A stretch of DNA of 64,000 bases from Croceibacterium segetis (GTDB taxonomy: Bacteria > Pseudomonadota > Alphaproteobacteria > Sphingomonadales > Sphingomonadaceae): positions 1-64,000 of the forward strand of contig NZ_JAANOZ010000011.1 of assembly GCF_011320115.1 (NCBI RefSeq). The letters are read 5' to 3'. The notes beneath the pieces were generated by a model, which did not search any database, had not been told where the DNA came from, and worked only from the letters and a program-made list of their open reading frames with translations. The translations under genes were made by a program, and so were the position numbers. Position 1 is the first letter of the stretch; every line of letters starts with the position of its first letter. Positions 51,323-60,892 of the stretch are shown here, piece after piece.

Positions 51323-53887
51323 TCAGGTTTGCGGAGTGTGGGGTGAATGGAGAGCGGCATGTGATGAGCGGCGGGATCGCATCACAAATCGCTTCGCCAG
51401 TTCCGTTGCCGCCGCATAAGCCAGTGTGATGCCGACCGTTCCCGCGAGGAGAAACGGGCTGAGCGGCACCAGCCCGAACGCCTCTCGCGACAGGGGAACG
51501 AAAGGCAGCGCCAGCGCCGCTGCGGCGATGGCCAGCGCACTTCCAAGGAGCAGAGGGGAGGGCCGGCTGCGCAAGGCGAAGCGGCGCGTGCGCAGGACGA
51601 ACAACACCGCGAGCTCGGTCAGCAGGGAGACCACGAACCACGCCGTCTGGAATACCGCCGCGCCCGCGTGCGCGAGGTACACCAGCGCCGTGAAGGTCAT
51701 CAGGTCGAACAGCGAGCTGACGAGACCGAAGGCGATCATGGAGCGCCGGACCTGGCGGATGTTCCAACGTTGCGGCGTGGCGATGTGCTCGGGGTCCACC
51801 CGGTCGCTCGAGATCGCCATCGAAGGCATGTCGGAGAGGAAGTTGTTGAGCAGGATTTGCTTGGGCAACAACGGCAGGAACGGCAGCAGCGGCGTCGCCA
51901 GCGCCATGCTGACCATATTGCCGAAGTTGGCGCTGGTGGTGATGACGATGTACTTGAGCGTGTTGCTGAAGGTGCGCCGGCCGTCGACCACGCCCTGCTG
52001 CAGGACCGCGAGGTCCTTCTTGAGGAGGACGATGTCGGCGCTCTCGCGCGCGACGTCGACCGCCGTGTCGACCGAGATGCCGACGTCGGCGAGGTGCAGC
52101 GCCGGCGCATCGTTGATGCCATCGCCCATGTACCCCACCGCGTGACCCGCCTGCTGCAGCGCGCGGATGATCCGTTCCTTCTGCTGAGGGTCGATCTCGG
52201 CGAAGACTGCGACTTGCGGCGCCCGCTGCCGCAGGGCCTCGGCGCTCATCGCCGCGACCTCGCTGCCGGTCAGCACACGCTTCGCGCTGAGACCGACTGC
52301 GCCGGCAATGTGCGCGGCGACCTAGCGATTGTCGCCGGTGATGAGCTTGAGCGCGATGCCCTTCGCGCGCAGGCCGCGGAGCGCCTCGGCGGCGTCGCGT
52401 TTGGGTGGATCGAGGAACAGCGCCAGGCCGAGGAAGGTCATCCCGGTCTCGTCCTCGCGGCGGTATTTCGCCTGCGGGCGCACCCGCCGTTCGGCCACCG
52501 CCAGCGCGCGGAATCCGGCGGTGCCCTTCTCGCGGACCATATCCTCGAGCGCCGCGCGCGACTTGTCGTCGAGTGGCACGTCCTTGCCGCCTTTGCGCAG
52601 CGACGAGCAGATCGCCAGCACCTCCGCGAAGGCGCCCTTGGTGATCATCCTGTGCCCGGCACCGGGCTCGGCGGTGACTATCGTCAGCCGGCGGCGAACG
52701 AAGTCGTAGGGGATCTCGTCGACCTTGCGCACCTCGCCGACGGTGAACTTCCGATCGGCTCCGGCCACGGTGATCGCTTCGTCGAGCGGGTTGGCGATGC
52801 CCGTCTCGAGCGAGGCGTTGAGGAAGGCGGCGCGATCGACTTCGGCGGACGGGCTACCGTCCCAGCCGATCGCCGCGTCGAGCCTGACCACTCCTTCGGT
52901 CAGCGTGCCGGTCTTGTCGGTGCACAGCACGTCCATGCTGCCGAGGTTCTCGATCGCATCGAGCCGGCGCACGATCACTCCGCCCGCGGCAAGATGGCGC
53001 GCGCCCGCGGCCAGGGTCACGCTGATGATCGCCGGCAGCATCTCGGGCGACAGCCCCACCGCCAGCGCCACCGCGAACAGCAGCGATTCGGCGACCGGCC
53101 GGCCGAGCAACTGGTTCACCGCCAGCACCGCCAGCACGATGACGATCATCACCTTGAGCAGCATCGTCCCGAAATGGCGGATGCCGCGGGCGAATTCGGT
53201 TTCGGGTTCGGATTTCCTCAGCTGCCGGGCAATGGCGCCGAATTCGGTGCGCTTGCCGGTTTCCGTGACCAGCATCGCCGCCGTTCCGCTGCGCAGCGAA
53301 GAGCCCGTGAACAGCATGTTGCTGCGCTGGGCGACCGGAGTGTCTTCGGGCAGGACGCCGGGCGTCTTTTCGACCGGCATCGATTCCCCGGTCAGCGCGG
53401 CCTCGGTCACCTGGCAGTCGCGCGTCTCGAGCACCACCCCGTCGGCCGGGACCAGGTTGCCCGCCGAAAGCAGCACCACGTCCCCCGGCACCAGCGTTTC
53501 CGCCGCGACGACCACCTCCTTCCCGCCGCGCCTGACGGTGACCCGCAGCGCCAGCTGCGCGCGCAACGCCGCCACGGCCTTGGTCGCGCGGTATTCCTGC
53601 GAGAAGCCGAGCAGGCCGCTGCCGAATAGGATCGCGAGGATGATGCCGGCGTCGAGCCAGTCGCCGAGCGCCATCGAGATGATCGCGCCGAAGACGAGGA
53701 TCAGCCCAAGGGGGCCGAGGAATTGCCGCGCCAGCAGCATCGGCCAGCCGCGCTCCTCGCGATCCTCGATCCGGTTCGGGCCGGCGGTCGCGAGGCGGGC
53801 GGCGGCATCGGCGTCGGAAAGGCCTCCGGGGGCCGTGCCGAACTGCCTGAGCGCCGCCGCGCCGTCGATCGTCCACCCGGCCGTCAT
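51323..53887 (-). pseudogene. mgtA: MgtA-type Mg2+-transporting P-type ATPase split by one in-frame TAG
   Basis: The reading frame is continuous from ATG 53887 to 51323 apart from one TAG at 52322-52324, giving 853 sense codons, full MgtA length. The N-terminal 521 residues contain the P-type actuator (TEAALTGESMPVEK), TM segments, the phosphorylation loop DKTGTLT (D324) and end at LITGDNR. The TAG replaces the expected hydrophobic residue, then VAAHIAGAVGLSAKRVLTG continues in the same frame. The C-terminal part carries GDGINDAPAL and the last six TMs. Without suppression the enzyme cannot work. A GTG at 52276 with no good RBS could start the C-terminal piece. It overlaps the upstream flippase gene (ATGA). 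Could also be a base-call error. Confidence 0.85.
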
Positions 53888-54879
53888 GCCGGCCGCTTCC
53901 GGGTTCGCCTCGCCCTGATCGTCATCCACATGCCGGGCAGCAGCGGCAACCACAGCGTGAGCATGCGCAACAGCAGGGTCGCCGCCAGCGCCGCTGCCGC
54001 CGGAATGCCGAGCAAGGCCAGCATAGCGGTGCACGTCGCCTCGAAGCTGCCGAGCCCCATCGGCAGCGGCGTCAGGGTCACCGCGATCGACGCCATCATG
54101 AACGCGATGAACGCGGTCGCCGGCAGGAATGGCCCGCCGAGCGCGCGCAGGCACGCCGCCAGCGTCACCGCGTCGGCGAGGAAGATCAGGCCGTTCCACG
54201 CGGCGACGCGCGCCAGCAACCGACGGTTGCGGATCAGCGGGCCGGGCGCTTCGCCGACGATCGACAGCAGCCGGTGCAGCGGCGGCAGGCGTTCGATCCA
54301 GCCGGGCAGCGACCGGCTGCCGCTGCGGCGAAGCCATAGCGCCAGCGAAGGGATCGCCAGCGCCACCAGCAGGAACGCGGTCACCGGGCCGACGACGATC
54401 GCGCTCGCCGCATGGTGCAGCCACAGCGCGACCAGCATGAGCACGGCGAGCAGCGCATAGACCGCGTAGTAGCCGACCATCGACACCAGCAGCGCCGCCA
54501 CCGCCGCGCCGCGCGGCGTGCCCAGCGCCACCAGCCGGTCGATCAGCAGCACGTTCCCGCTCATCCCGGCCGCGGGCACGACCTGGTCGACGAACAGCTT
54601 GTTGAACGCGATCCGCCCCAGCTTGCGCATCGGCAGCGGCGCCCCCGCTTCGTCGAGAACCGCTGCCCAGCCGAGTGCGAGGAACAGGTAAGTGGCCAGT
54701 TGAAGCGCGAACGCCGCGACCAGCCAGGCGGGCTGGGCCGCGCGGGCCATTTCGGTAAAGCGCTCGAGGTCGCCCCAGTGCAGCACCAGCGCGATCAATC
54801 CGGCGAGAACGACGAGGGCAAGCAGCGCCGTGCGCCAGCCGCGGCGCTGGGGCGGTGCGGGGTGCGAACGATCGTCCAT
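53884..54879 (-). CDS. Flippase-like (lysylphosphatidylglycerol synthase TM region) membrane protein
   Basis: 331 residues with eight or so TMs of the LPG-synthase/UPF0104 type. PAAGMSGNVLLIDRLVALGTPRGAAVAALLVSMVGYY and TLTPLPMGLGSFEATCTAML are characteristic family segments. The soluble aminoacyl-transferase domain of MprF is absent, so it is probably a lipid or lipid-linked-substrate flippase. It shares an ATGA overlap with mgtA, suggesting cotranscription. Confidence 0.8.
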   Translation of the reverse strand: MDDRSHPAPPQRRGWRTALLALVVLAGLIALVLHWGDLERFTEMARAAQPAWLVAAFALQLATYLFLALGWAAVLDEAGAPLPMRKLGRIAFNKLFVDQVVPAAGMSGNVLLIDRLVALGTPRGAAVAALLVSMVGYYAVYALLAVLMLVALWLHHAASAIVVGPVTAFLLVALAIPSLALWLRRSGSRSLPGWIERLPPLHRLLSIVGEAPGPLIRNRRLLARVAAWNGLIFLADAVTLAACLRALGGPFLPATAFIAFMMASIAVTLTPLPMGLGSFEATCTAMLALLGIPAAAALAATLLLRMLTLWLPLLPGMWMTIRARRTRKRPA

Positions 54880-55144
54880 GCCAGCCTACCTACAGGCTAA
54901 TGCGCGGCGCTGAGATCGGTAATTGTGCGGGCGTGAATCCAACAAACTCGCCCGGCCGGCCGGGGCGGGCCGCAAACCATTTTCCTACACGCCCGCGATC
55001 TGCTTATGTTCCACTCGGGCGCCCACGAATCGTGCCGGGCGCGGGGAATTCATGTAGGAGAAGTGTCACCCGTCGCGTCTGAGACAAACCATTGAAATAA
55101 CAAGATAATACAGGCGACACCAGGGTGACAGGGTCCGTAAAGTG
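54880..55144. other. 265-nt intergenic region with three TGTCACCC motifs
   Basis: No ORF of note. It holds upstream sequence of the flippase gene and the 3' flank of rimO. GTGTCACCC occurs at 55063-55071 and 55143-55151, and its reverse complement GGGTGACA at 55123-55130. The last two form a 9-bp stem (AGGGTGACA/TGTCACCCT) with a 12-nt loop that includes the rimO stop codon. A short AT-rich patch lies at 55090-55112. Confidence 0.6.
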
Positions 55145-56536
55145 TCACCCTCTTTCGGCGATCGCTCCGAACAGGTCGTGCGAATCGGCGTCCTCGATCG
55201 TGGCCTCGGCGAAGTCGCCGGGCTTGAGCGTGGCGGGGACGTTGCGGAGGAACACCTGGCCGTCGATCTCGGGGGCGTCGGCCTGGCTGCGGGCGGTGGC
55301 GCCCACGTCGCCGTCCTCGTCGGGCTCGCCGACTTCGTCGACGATCACCGGCAGGGTCCTGCCGACCTTGGCGGCGAGCTTGGCGGCGCTGATGCGTTCG
55401 GTGACTTCCATCAGCCGGGCGTAGCGCTCTTCCTTGAGCGCCTCGGGCACCGGGTCGGGCAGGAGGTTGGCGGCGGCGCCTTCGACCGGCTCGAAGCGGA
55501 ACGCGCCGACGCGGTCGAGCTGGGCCTCACCGAGCCAGTCGAGCAGGTAGGCGAAGTCGTCCTCGGTCTCGCCGGGGAAGCCGACGACGAAGCTGGAGCG
55601 GATGGTGAGGTCGGGGGCGATCGCGCGCCAGCTATTGATGCGCTCGAGCACCCGGGCCTCGTTGGCCGGGCGCTTCATCGCCTTCAGGACCTTGGGGCTG
55701 GCGTGCTGGAAGGGGATGTCGAGGTAGGGGGTCAGCAGCCCTTCGGCCATCAGCGGGATCACCGCGTCGACGTGGGGATAGGGGTAGACGTAGTGCAGGC
55801 GGACCCACGGCACCCGGCCCTCGGGAGTGCGAAGCTGGCCGAGCTCGCGGGCGAGGTCGGTCATGTGGGCGCGGACCGGGTGGCCGTGGAAGTCGCGGGC
55901 TTCGTGGCGGATGTCGACGCCGTAGGCGCTGGTGTCCTGGCTGATCACCAGCAGCTCCTTCGTCCCGGCGGCGACGAGCTTCTCGGCTTCGCGCAGCACG
56001 GCGTCGATCCGCCGGCTGGCGAGCTTCCCGCGCAGCCGGGGGATGATGCAGAAGGCGCAGGAGTGATTGCAGCCCTCGGAGATCTTGAGGTAGCTGTAAT
56101 GGCGGGGGGTCAGCTTGATGTCGGGCTGCGGGATCAGGTCGACGAACGGCCCTTGCGTGGGCGGTGCGGCGACGTGGACCGCCTCGACCACCTGCTCGTA
56201 CTGGTGCGCACCGGTGACCGCGAGGACTTGCGGGAAGCGGGCGCGGATAACGTCCGCCTCCTCGCCCATGCAGCCGGTGACGATCACCCGGCCGTTCTCG
56301 GCGATGGCCTCGCCGATCGCGTCGAGGCTCTCCTCCTTGGCGCTGTCGAGGAAGCCGCAAGTGTTGACGAGGACGACGTCGGCGCCGGCGTAGTCGGGGC
56401 TCATCGCGTAGCCGTCGGCGCGCAGGCGGGTGAGGATGCGCTCGGAATCGACCAGCGCCTTGGGGCAGCCGAGGCTGACCATGCCGACTTTCTTCGCCTC
56501 CGGGATGGAGCGAACGTTGGGAGTAGCGGATGTCAC
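55145..56536 (-). CDS. rimO: Ribosomal protein uS12 methylthiotransferase RimO
   Basis: 463 residues from GTG 56536. The N-terminal MTTase domain has the auxiliary-cluster Cys 24, 60 and 89, the radical-SAM triplet is C156-x3-C160-x2-C163 (CNHSCAFC), and a TRAM domain closes the protein. [13 protein letters not shown] at the start and [14 protein letters not shown] distinguish RimO from MiaB. It methylthiolates Asp 88 of ribosomal protein S12. Confidence 0.94.
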   Translation of the reverse strand: MTSATPNVRSIPEAKKVGMVSLGCPKALVDSERILTRLRADGYAMSPDYAGADVVLVNTCGFLDSAKEESLDAIGEAIAENGRVIVTGCMGEEADVIRARFPQVLAVTGAHQYEQVVEAVHVAAPPTQGPFVDLIPQPDIKLTPRHYSYLKISEGCNHSCAFCIIPRLRGKLASRRIDAVLREAEKLVAAGTKELLVISQDTSAYGVDIRHEARDFHGHPVRAHMTDLARELGQLRTPEGRVPWVRLHYVYPYPHVDAVIPLMAEGLLTPYLDIPFQHASPKVLKAMKRPANEARVLERINSWRAIAPDLTIRSSFVVGFPGETEDDFAYLLDWLGEAQLDRVGAFRFEPVEGAAANLLPDPVPEALKEERYARLMEVTERISAAKLAAKVGRTLPVIVDEVGEPDEDGDVGATARSQADAPEIDGQVFLRNVPATLKPGDFAEATIEDADSHDLFGAIAERG

Positions 56537-56608
56537 GATGGCGGCGCCCCTACACCCAAAGCGCCGGATGCGCTAGGTGGTGCGGGCAACGGGAAAGAGG
56601 AGGGGTAG

Positions 56609-57007
56609 ATGGACATCAACTGGTTGGCGGTCGTTCTCGGGACGGTCGTGTTCTTCGCGCTCGGGGCGGTCTGGTACACGGCGCTGTTCGGCAAGGCCTG
56701 GCAGCGCGAAGTGGGCCTGAGCGACGAGCAGCTCAAGGCCGGCGGCAACATGGCGCTGACCATGGGCACCTGCTTCGTGCTCGAGTTCATCGTCGTGCTG
56801 ACGCTCGGCCACCTGTTCGCCTTCCTCCATCCCGGCAATCACGCCAAGATGATGATGGCGAGCGGGTTCGGGCTGGCCATCATGTCGCCGGCGATCGGCA
56901 TCACCTACCTCTACATGAGGAAATCGCTGAAGCTGTGGCTGATCGATGCCGGCTACTTCGTGATCGGCATGACCGCGGTCGGCCTGGTGTTCGTGCTGCT
57001 CGGCTAG
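56609..57007 (+). CDS. DUF1761 membrane protein 1
   Basis: 132 residues, four TMs. The family signature is FFALGAVWYTALFGKAWQREVG in TM1-loop. AIMSPAIGITYLYMRKSLKLWLIDAGYFVIG covers TM3-4. Function unknown. The next gene, 10 nt downstream, is a paralogue. Confidence 0.82.
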   Translation: MDINWLAVVLGTVVFFALGAVWYTALFGKAWQREVGLSDEQLKAGGNMALTMGTCFVLEFIVVLTLGHLFAFLHPGNHAKMMMASGFGLAIMSPAIGITYLYMRKSLKLWLIDAGYFVIGMTAVGLVFVLLG

Positions 57008-57017
57008 GAGAAGGCTA

Positions 57018-57422
57018 ATGGGGACGACAATTCACTGGCTCGCGGTCCTGGTGGCCGGCGTCTCGGGCTTCGCGGTCGGCGGGCTGTGGTACGGGCCGCT
57101 GTTCCTCAAGCCGTGGCTAAGGGCCGAAGGCAAGACCAAGGAACAGATGGGCGGCGGTCACCCGGCGATGGTGTTCGGCCTCGCGTTCCTCCTCAACCTT
57201 TTCTCGGCCTTCATTCTCGATCACGTGTTCGGGACTTACGGCAATCCCGCGCTGGCGCCGTCGCTACTGGTCGCCTTCGGCGTGGCGCTCGGCTTCGTCA
57301 TCCCGGCCTATGGGGTGAACTACCTGTTCGCCGGGCGCAAGCTGGCGCTGTTCCTGATCGATGCCGGCTATTGGCTCGTCACCTACCTCGTAATGGGGGT
57401 GGTGCTCGTCCTCCTCAGCTAA
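57018..57422 (+). CDS. DUF1761 membrane protein 2
   Basis: 134 residues, same topology: GFAVGGLWYGPLFLKPWLRAEG, then YGVNYLFAGRKLALFLIDAGYWLVTYLVMG. The LFLIDAGYW block aligns with LWLIDAGYF of copy 1. Tandem duplicate, probably cotranslated. Its stop is shared with convergent surE. Confidence 0.82.
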   Translation: MGTTIHWLAVLVAGVSGFAVGGLWYGPLFLKPWLRAEGKTKEQMGGGHPAMVFGLAFLLNLFSAFILDHVFGTYGNPALAPSLLVAFGVALGFVIPAYGVNYLFAGRKLALFLIDAGYWLVTYLVMGVVLVLLS

Positions 57423-58174
57423 CCGGCGTAACGCTCGGCCAGCGTGCCGAGCGAGGCGTGGTGAGTGAGGTCGAGGTGGAGCGGGGTGACCGAGATGTAG
57501 CCGTCGCCGACGGCTTCGAGGTCGGTGCCGTGGTCGAGCGTGTGCTCGATGTCCTCGAGCCCGAACCAGTAGTACGGCCGCCCGCGCGGGTCGACGCCTT
57601 CGACGAGCGAGCCGCGGGCGTAGTCGTGGAAACCCTGGCGGACCACGCGGATGCCCTTGACCGCCTCGGCGGGAAGGGCGGGGAAGTTGACGTTGATCAC
57701 CGTGCGCCGGGCGATCGGCACGGCGGTGAGCGGGGCGAGCACCTTGGCGGCCCAGGCTTCGGCGGCCGAGAAGCCGTGGCCGGAGTCGCGGAAGGCCTGG
57801 CTCATCGCCACCGCGGGAATGCCGGCGAGGGCGGCTTCCATCGCGGCGGAGATGGTGCCCGAATAGGTCACGTCGTCGGCGAGGTTCTCGCCGTGGTTGA
57901 TGCCCGAGATCACCAGGTCGGGCTGGCGGTCGGGAAACAGCTTGCGCAGCGCCAGGTTGACCGCGTCGGTCGGGGTGCCCGCCACTGCGAAGCGCTTCTC
58001 GCCGTGGCGGTGGAGGCGGACCGGCTGGCTGAGTGTCAGCGAATGGCCCGCACCCGAGTTCTCTTCCGCCGGGGCGCAGACCCACACGTCGTCCGACAGC
58101 CGCGCCGCAATCGCTTCCAGCAGTTCCAGCCCGGGCGCGTGGATGCCGTCGTCGTTGGTCAGCAGGATGCGCAT
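57419..58174 (-). CDS. surE: 5'/3'-nucleotidase SurE
   Basis: 251 residues. The metal motif LLTNDDGIHAPG (DD at 8-9), SGAGHSLT, and INHGENLADDVTYSGT are diagnostic. It removes phosphate from nucleoside 5'- and 3'-monophosphates and is linked to stationary-phase survival. Its start overlaps the serS stop by one base (TGATG), coupling the two; the common alphaproteobacterial order serS-surE is kept. Confidence 0.94.
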   Translation of the reverse strand: MRILLTNDDGIHAPGLELLEAIAARLSDDVWVCAPAEENSGAGHSLTLSQPVRLHRHGEKRFAVAGTPTDAVNLALRKLFPDRQPDLVISGINHGENLADDVTYSGTISAAMEAALAGIPAVAMSQAFRDSGHGFSAAEAWAAKVLAPLTAVPIARRTVINVNFPALPAEAVKGIRVVRQGFHDYARGSLVEGVDPRGRPYYWFGLEDIEHTLDHGTDLEAVGDGYISVTPLHLDLTHHASLGTLAERYAG

Positions 58175-59454
58175 CAGCGCGCCGGCGTGAGCGTGTCGAG
58201 CCCGCCCATGTACGGGAGCAGCGCGGTCGGCACCGTGACCGAACCGTCGGCCTGCTGCCCGTTCTCCAGCACCGCCACCAGCGTGCGCCCGACCGCCAGC
58301 CCCGAGCCGTTGAGCGTGTGGACGAACGCGGTGCCCCTCTGCCCCTCGGGACGATACCGGGCGTTCATCCGCCGCGCCTGGAAATCGCCGCACCAGCTGA
58401 CCGAGCTGATCTCGCGATAGGCGCCCTGGCCGGGCAGCCAGACTTCGAGGTCGTAAGTCTTCTTCGCCGTCGCCCCCATGTCGCCGGTGCACAGCAGCAC
58501 CTTGCGATAGGGCAGGTCGAGCGCCTGCAGCACGCTCTCGGCGCTGGCGAGCATGTGCTCGTGCTCGACCTGCCAGTCGTCGGCGCGGCAGATCGTCACC
58601 AGTTCGACCTTGGAGAACTGGTGCTGGCGGATGTAGCCGCGGGTGTCCTTGCCCGCCGCGCCGGCCTCGGAGCGGAAGCACGGGGTGAGCGCGGTAAGCC
58701 GGATCGGCTGCGCGAGGTCGCCCAGGATCTGCTCACGCACCGAGTTGGCGAGGCTGACCTCGGAGGTCGGGATGAGCCAGCGGCCGTCGGTCGTCTGGAA
58801 CAGGTCCTCGGCAAACTTGGGGAGCTGCCCTGTGCCGTAGACCGCCTCATCGCGCACCAGCAGCGGGACGACGCATTCGACGTAGCCGTTACGCTGCGTC
58901 TGCAGGTCGAGCATGAACTGGCCGAGCGCGCGTTCGAGCCGGGCCATCTGACCGCGCAGGAAGGCGAAGCGCGCGCCGGACATGGCAGCAGCGGTCTCGA
59001 AGTCGAGCCCCAGGGCCGGCCCGAGATCGGCGTGCTCCTTCGGCACGAACGCGAAATTGCGTTGCTGGCCCCAGCGGGCGACTTCCTGGTTGCCGCTTTC
59101 GTCGCTGCCCCTCGGAACGCTGTCGTCGGGAATGTTCGGCAGGCCGGCGAGCAGAGCGTCGAGTTCCTCCCCGAGCGCGCGGTCTTCCTCTTCCAGCGCC
59201 GGCAGCGCGGTCTTGAGCTCGGCGACTTCGGCCTTGAGCGCATCGGCGGCACCTGAGTCGCCTTTGCCCATTGCCTGGCCGATCAGCTTCGAAGCCTCGT
59301 TGCGGCGGCTTTGCGCTTCCTGCAGCCGAGTGGTCACCGCCCGCCGGCGCTCGTCGAGGGCGAGAACGCGCGCTGCCGCCGGCTCGGCGCCGCGCGCGGC
59401 AAGGCCCGCGTCGAACGCGGCGGGATTATCACGGATGAAACGCAGGTCGTGCAT
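58174..59454 (-). CDS. serS: Seryl-tRNA synthetase SerS
   Basis: 426 residues. The N-terminal coiled-coil tRNA arm (about 30-100: [26 protein letters not shown] ... [16 protein letters not shown]) precedes the class II core. Motif 2 is [21 protein letters not shown] and motif 3 [18 protein letters not shown]. Length is standard (about 425 aa). First gene of serS-surE. Confidence 0.96.
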   Translation of the reverse strand: MHDLRFIRDNPAAFDAGLAARGAEPAAARVLALDERRRAVTTRLQEAQSRRNEASKLIGQAMGKGDSGAADALKAEVAELKTALPALEEEDRALGEELDALLAGLPNIPDDSVPRGSDESGNQEVARWGQQRNFAFVPKEHADLGPALGLDFETAAAMSGARFAFLRGQMARLERALGQFMLDLQTQRNGYVECVVPLLVRDEAVYGTGQLPKFAEDLFQTTDGRWLIPTSEVSLANSVREQILGDLAQPIRLTALTPCFRSEAGAAGKDTRGYIRQHQFSKVELVTICRADDWQVEHEHMLASAESVLQALDLPYRKVLLCTGDMGATAKKTYDLEVWLPGQGAYREISSVSWCGDFQARRMNARYRPEGQRGTAFVHTLNGSGLAVGRTLVAVLENGQQADGSVTVPTALLPYMGGLDTLTPAR

Positions 59455-59587
59455 GGGGCGGCGCTATGCCCGCACGCCGCGCGAATTGTCCAGTGCGCAC
59501 ACGGCATTGGGAACCGGGCTCGCCGGCATGCGTCTGAATTGCAACGCGGTCCTTCGGCCGCCCCGACCAATTCGCCGCGCGAAGGAC

Positions 59588-60865
59588 ATGCCCGAGACGA
59601 CTCTTCACCCACCGCGGCGAACCCGGTTCATCGACCTGCTCGACGCGGGCATGCGCCTGGGGCGCAAAGCCGGGCTTCTCGAGCCGCCCAAGCTCGAACG
59701 CGAAGCGCTGATGGCGAACGCCGCCGAATACACCGGACTCGGCGATTTCGGCGATCCGTGGTTTCTGGATCCTTTCGACAAACTGCTCGATGCGCTCCAC
59801 GGTGAGGCGCGGCTCAACGCCGCCGGCGAATGGGCTGCCAAGAAGCAATTCGAGAAGGTGCTGCACGACCGCCTGTGGGCACAACAGTGGTTCGAACGCT
59901 ATCCCGAAATCCTCGCGCGTCCGTTGCCGCATCCGGTGGTCGTCGTCGGGCCGATGCGCTCGGGGACCACGCGGCTCCATCGCCTGCTTTCGGGCGACAC
60001 GCGCTTCACGCATTTGCGCAGCTTCGAGACCATCAGCCCTGTGCCTCGGCCGGATTTCGAACTCGGGGGACATGACTCGCGCGTCGAGCTGGCGGCCAAG
60101 CTCAAGCGCCTTGCCAAGCTGTCCAATCCGCACACCTTGACCATTCACCCGACGGGGCCGTTCGAGCCGGAGGAAGAGCTCGGGCTGCTGTGCAACAGCT
60201 TCTGGGGCCTGAAGCACCCCTCGCAGTGGTGGATCCCGTCGTACAGCCGCTGGTGCGAGGAACACGACGCCACGGGCGCCTACGAGCAGCTCGCCCGGCT
60301 GCTGAAGCTCGTCGGCTGGGCGCAGCAGGCTTCGAGCTTGCGCCCGTGGGTGCTCAAGATGGCGCAGCACATGCTCGACCTGCCGGCGTTGCTCAAGGTC
60401 TTCCCCGACGCGCGGATCGTGTTCACCCATCGCGATCCGCTGTCGGTAGTCGGCAGCGCTGCCTCGCTGGCATGGAATCAGACGGTGATCTATTCGGACC
60501 ACGCCGATCCGCACGCGATCGGCGACGAATGGCTGCGCACGACGCGGGTCATGATCGAACGGATGCGCGCGGTACGCCCGAAGATCCCCCGCAGCCGCTT
60601 CGTCGACGTGCACTTCGATGAAATGGAACGCGACTGGCGGGGCACGATGGAGCGGGTCTATCGCTTCCTCGGTTTCGACATCGGCCCGGCCATTCCGGCG
60701 ATGGAGGCCTATCAGCGGCGCACCCATCGCCGGCATCGGCGCCGGCATCGCTACAGCCTGGAAGAATTCGGCCTTACGCCGCGGCGAGTGCTCGACGAGC
60801 TCGGGGAGTACATGCGAACCTACGAGATCGCCTCGGATGCAAGGCGCTCGGCTTCGGCCGGGTAG
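59588..60865 (+). CDS. Sulfotransferase family protein
   Basis: 425 residues from ATG 59588; an ATG at 59529 would add 20 residues. The 5'-phosphosulfate loop is VVVGPMRSGTTRLHRLLS, and the 3'-phosphate region is RIVFTHRDPLSVVGSAASL. This is the sulfotransferase_3 type, moving sulfate from PAPS to an unknown alcohol or amine. The C-terminus has a His/Arg-rich stretch (RRTHRRHRRRHRYSLEEFG). Divergent from serS. Confidence 0.78.
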   Translation: MPETTLHPPRRTRFIDLLDAGMRLGRKAGLLEPPKLEREALMANAAEYTGLGDFGDPWFLDPFDKLLDALHGEARLNAAGEWAAKKQFEKVLHDRLWAQQWFERYPEILARPLPHPVVVVGPMRSGTTRLHRLLSGDTRFTHLRSFETISPVPRPDFELGGHDSRVELAAKLKRLAKLSNPHTLTIHPTGPFEPEEELGLLCNSFWGLKHPSQWWIPSYSRWCEEHDATGAYEQLARLLKLVGWAQQASSLRPWVLKMAQHMLDLPALLKVFPDARIVFTHRDPLSVVGSAASLAWNQTVIYSDHADPHAIGDEWLRTTRVMIERMRAVRPKIPRSRFVDVHFDEMERDWRGTMERVYRFLGFDIGPAIPAMEAYQRRTHRRHRRRHRYSLEEFGLTPRRVLDELGEYMRTYEIASDARRSASAG

Positions 60866-60892
60866 GAAGCCCTTCGCCTCCGCGCAGGAGTT

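Noticed and set aside
52322-52324. TAG in mgtA as a pyrrolysine codon
   Set aside because: Pyrrolysine is known mainly from methylamine methyltransferases, and no pyl genes are visible; a mutation, error or suppression is simpler.
55122-55151. rimO intrinsic terminator
   Set aside because: A good stem exists, but there is no T-run on the minus strand; kept only as a repeat region.
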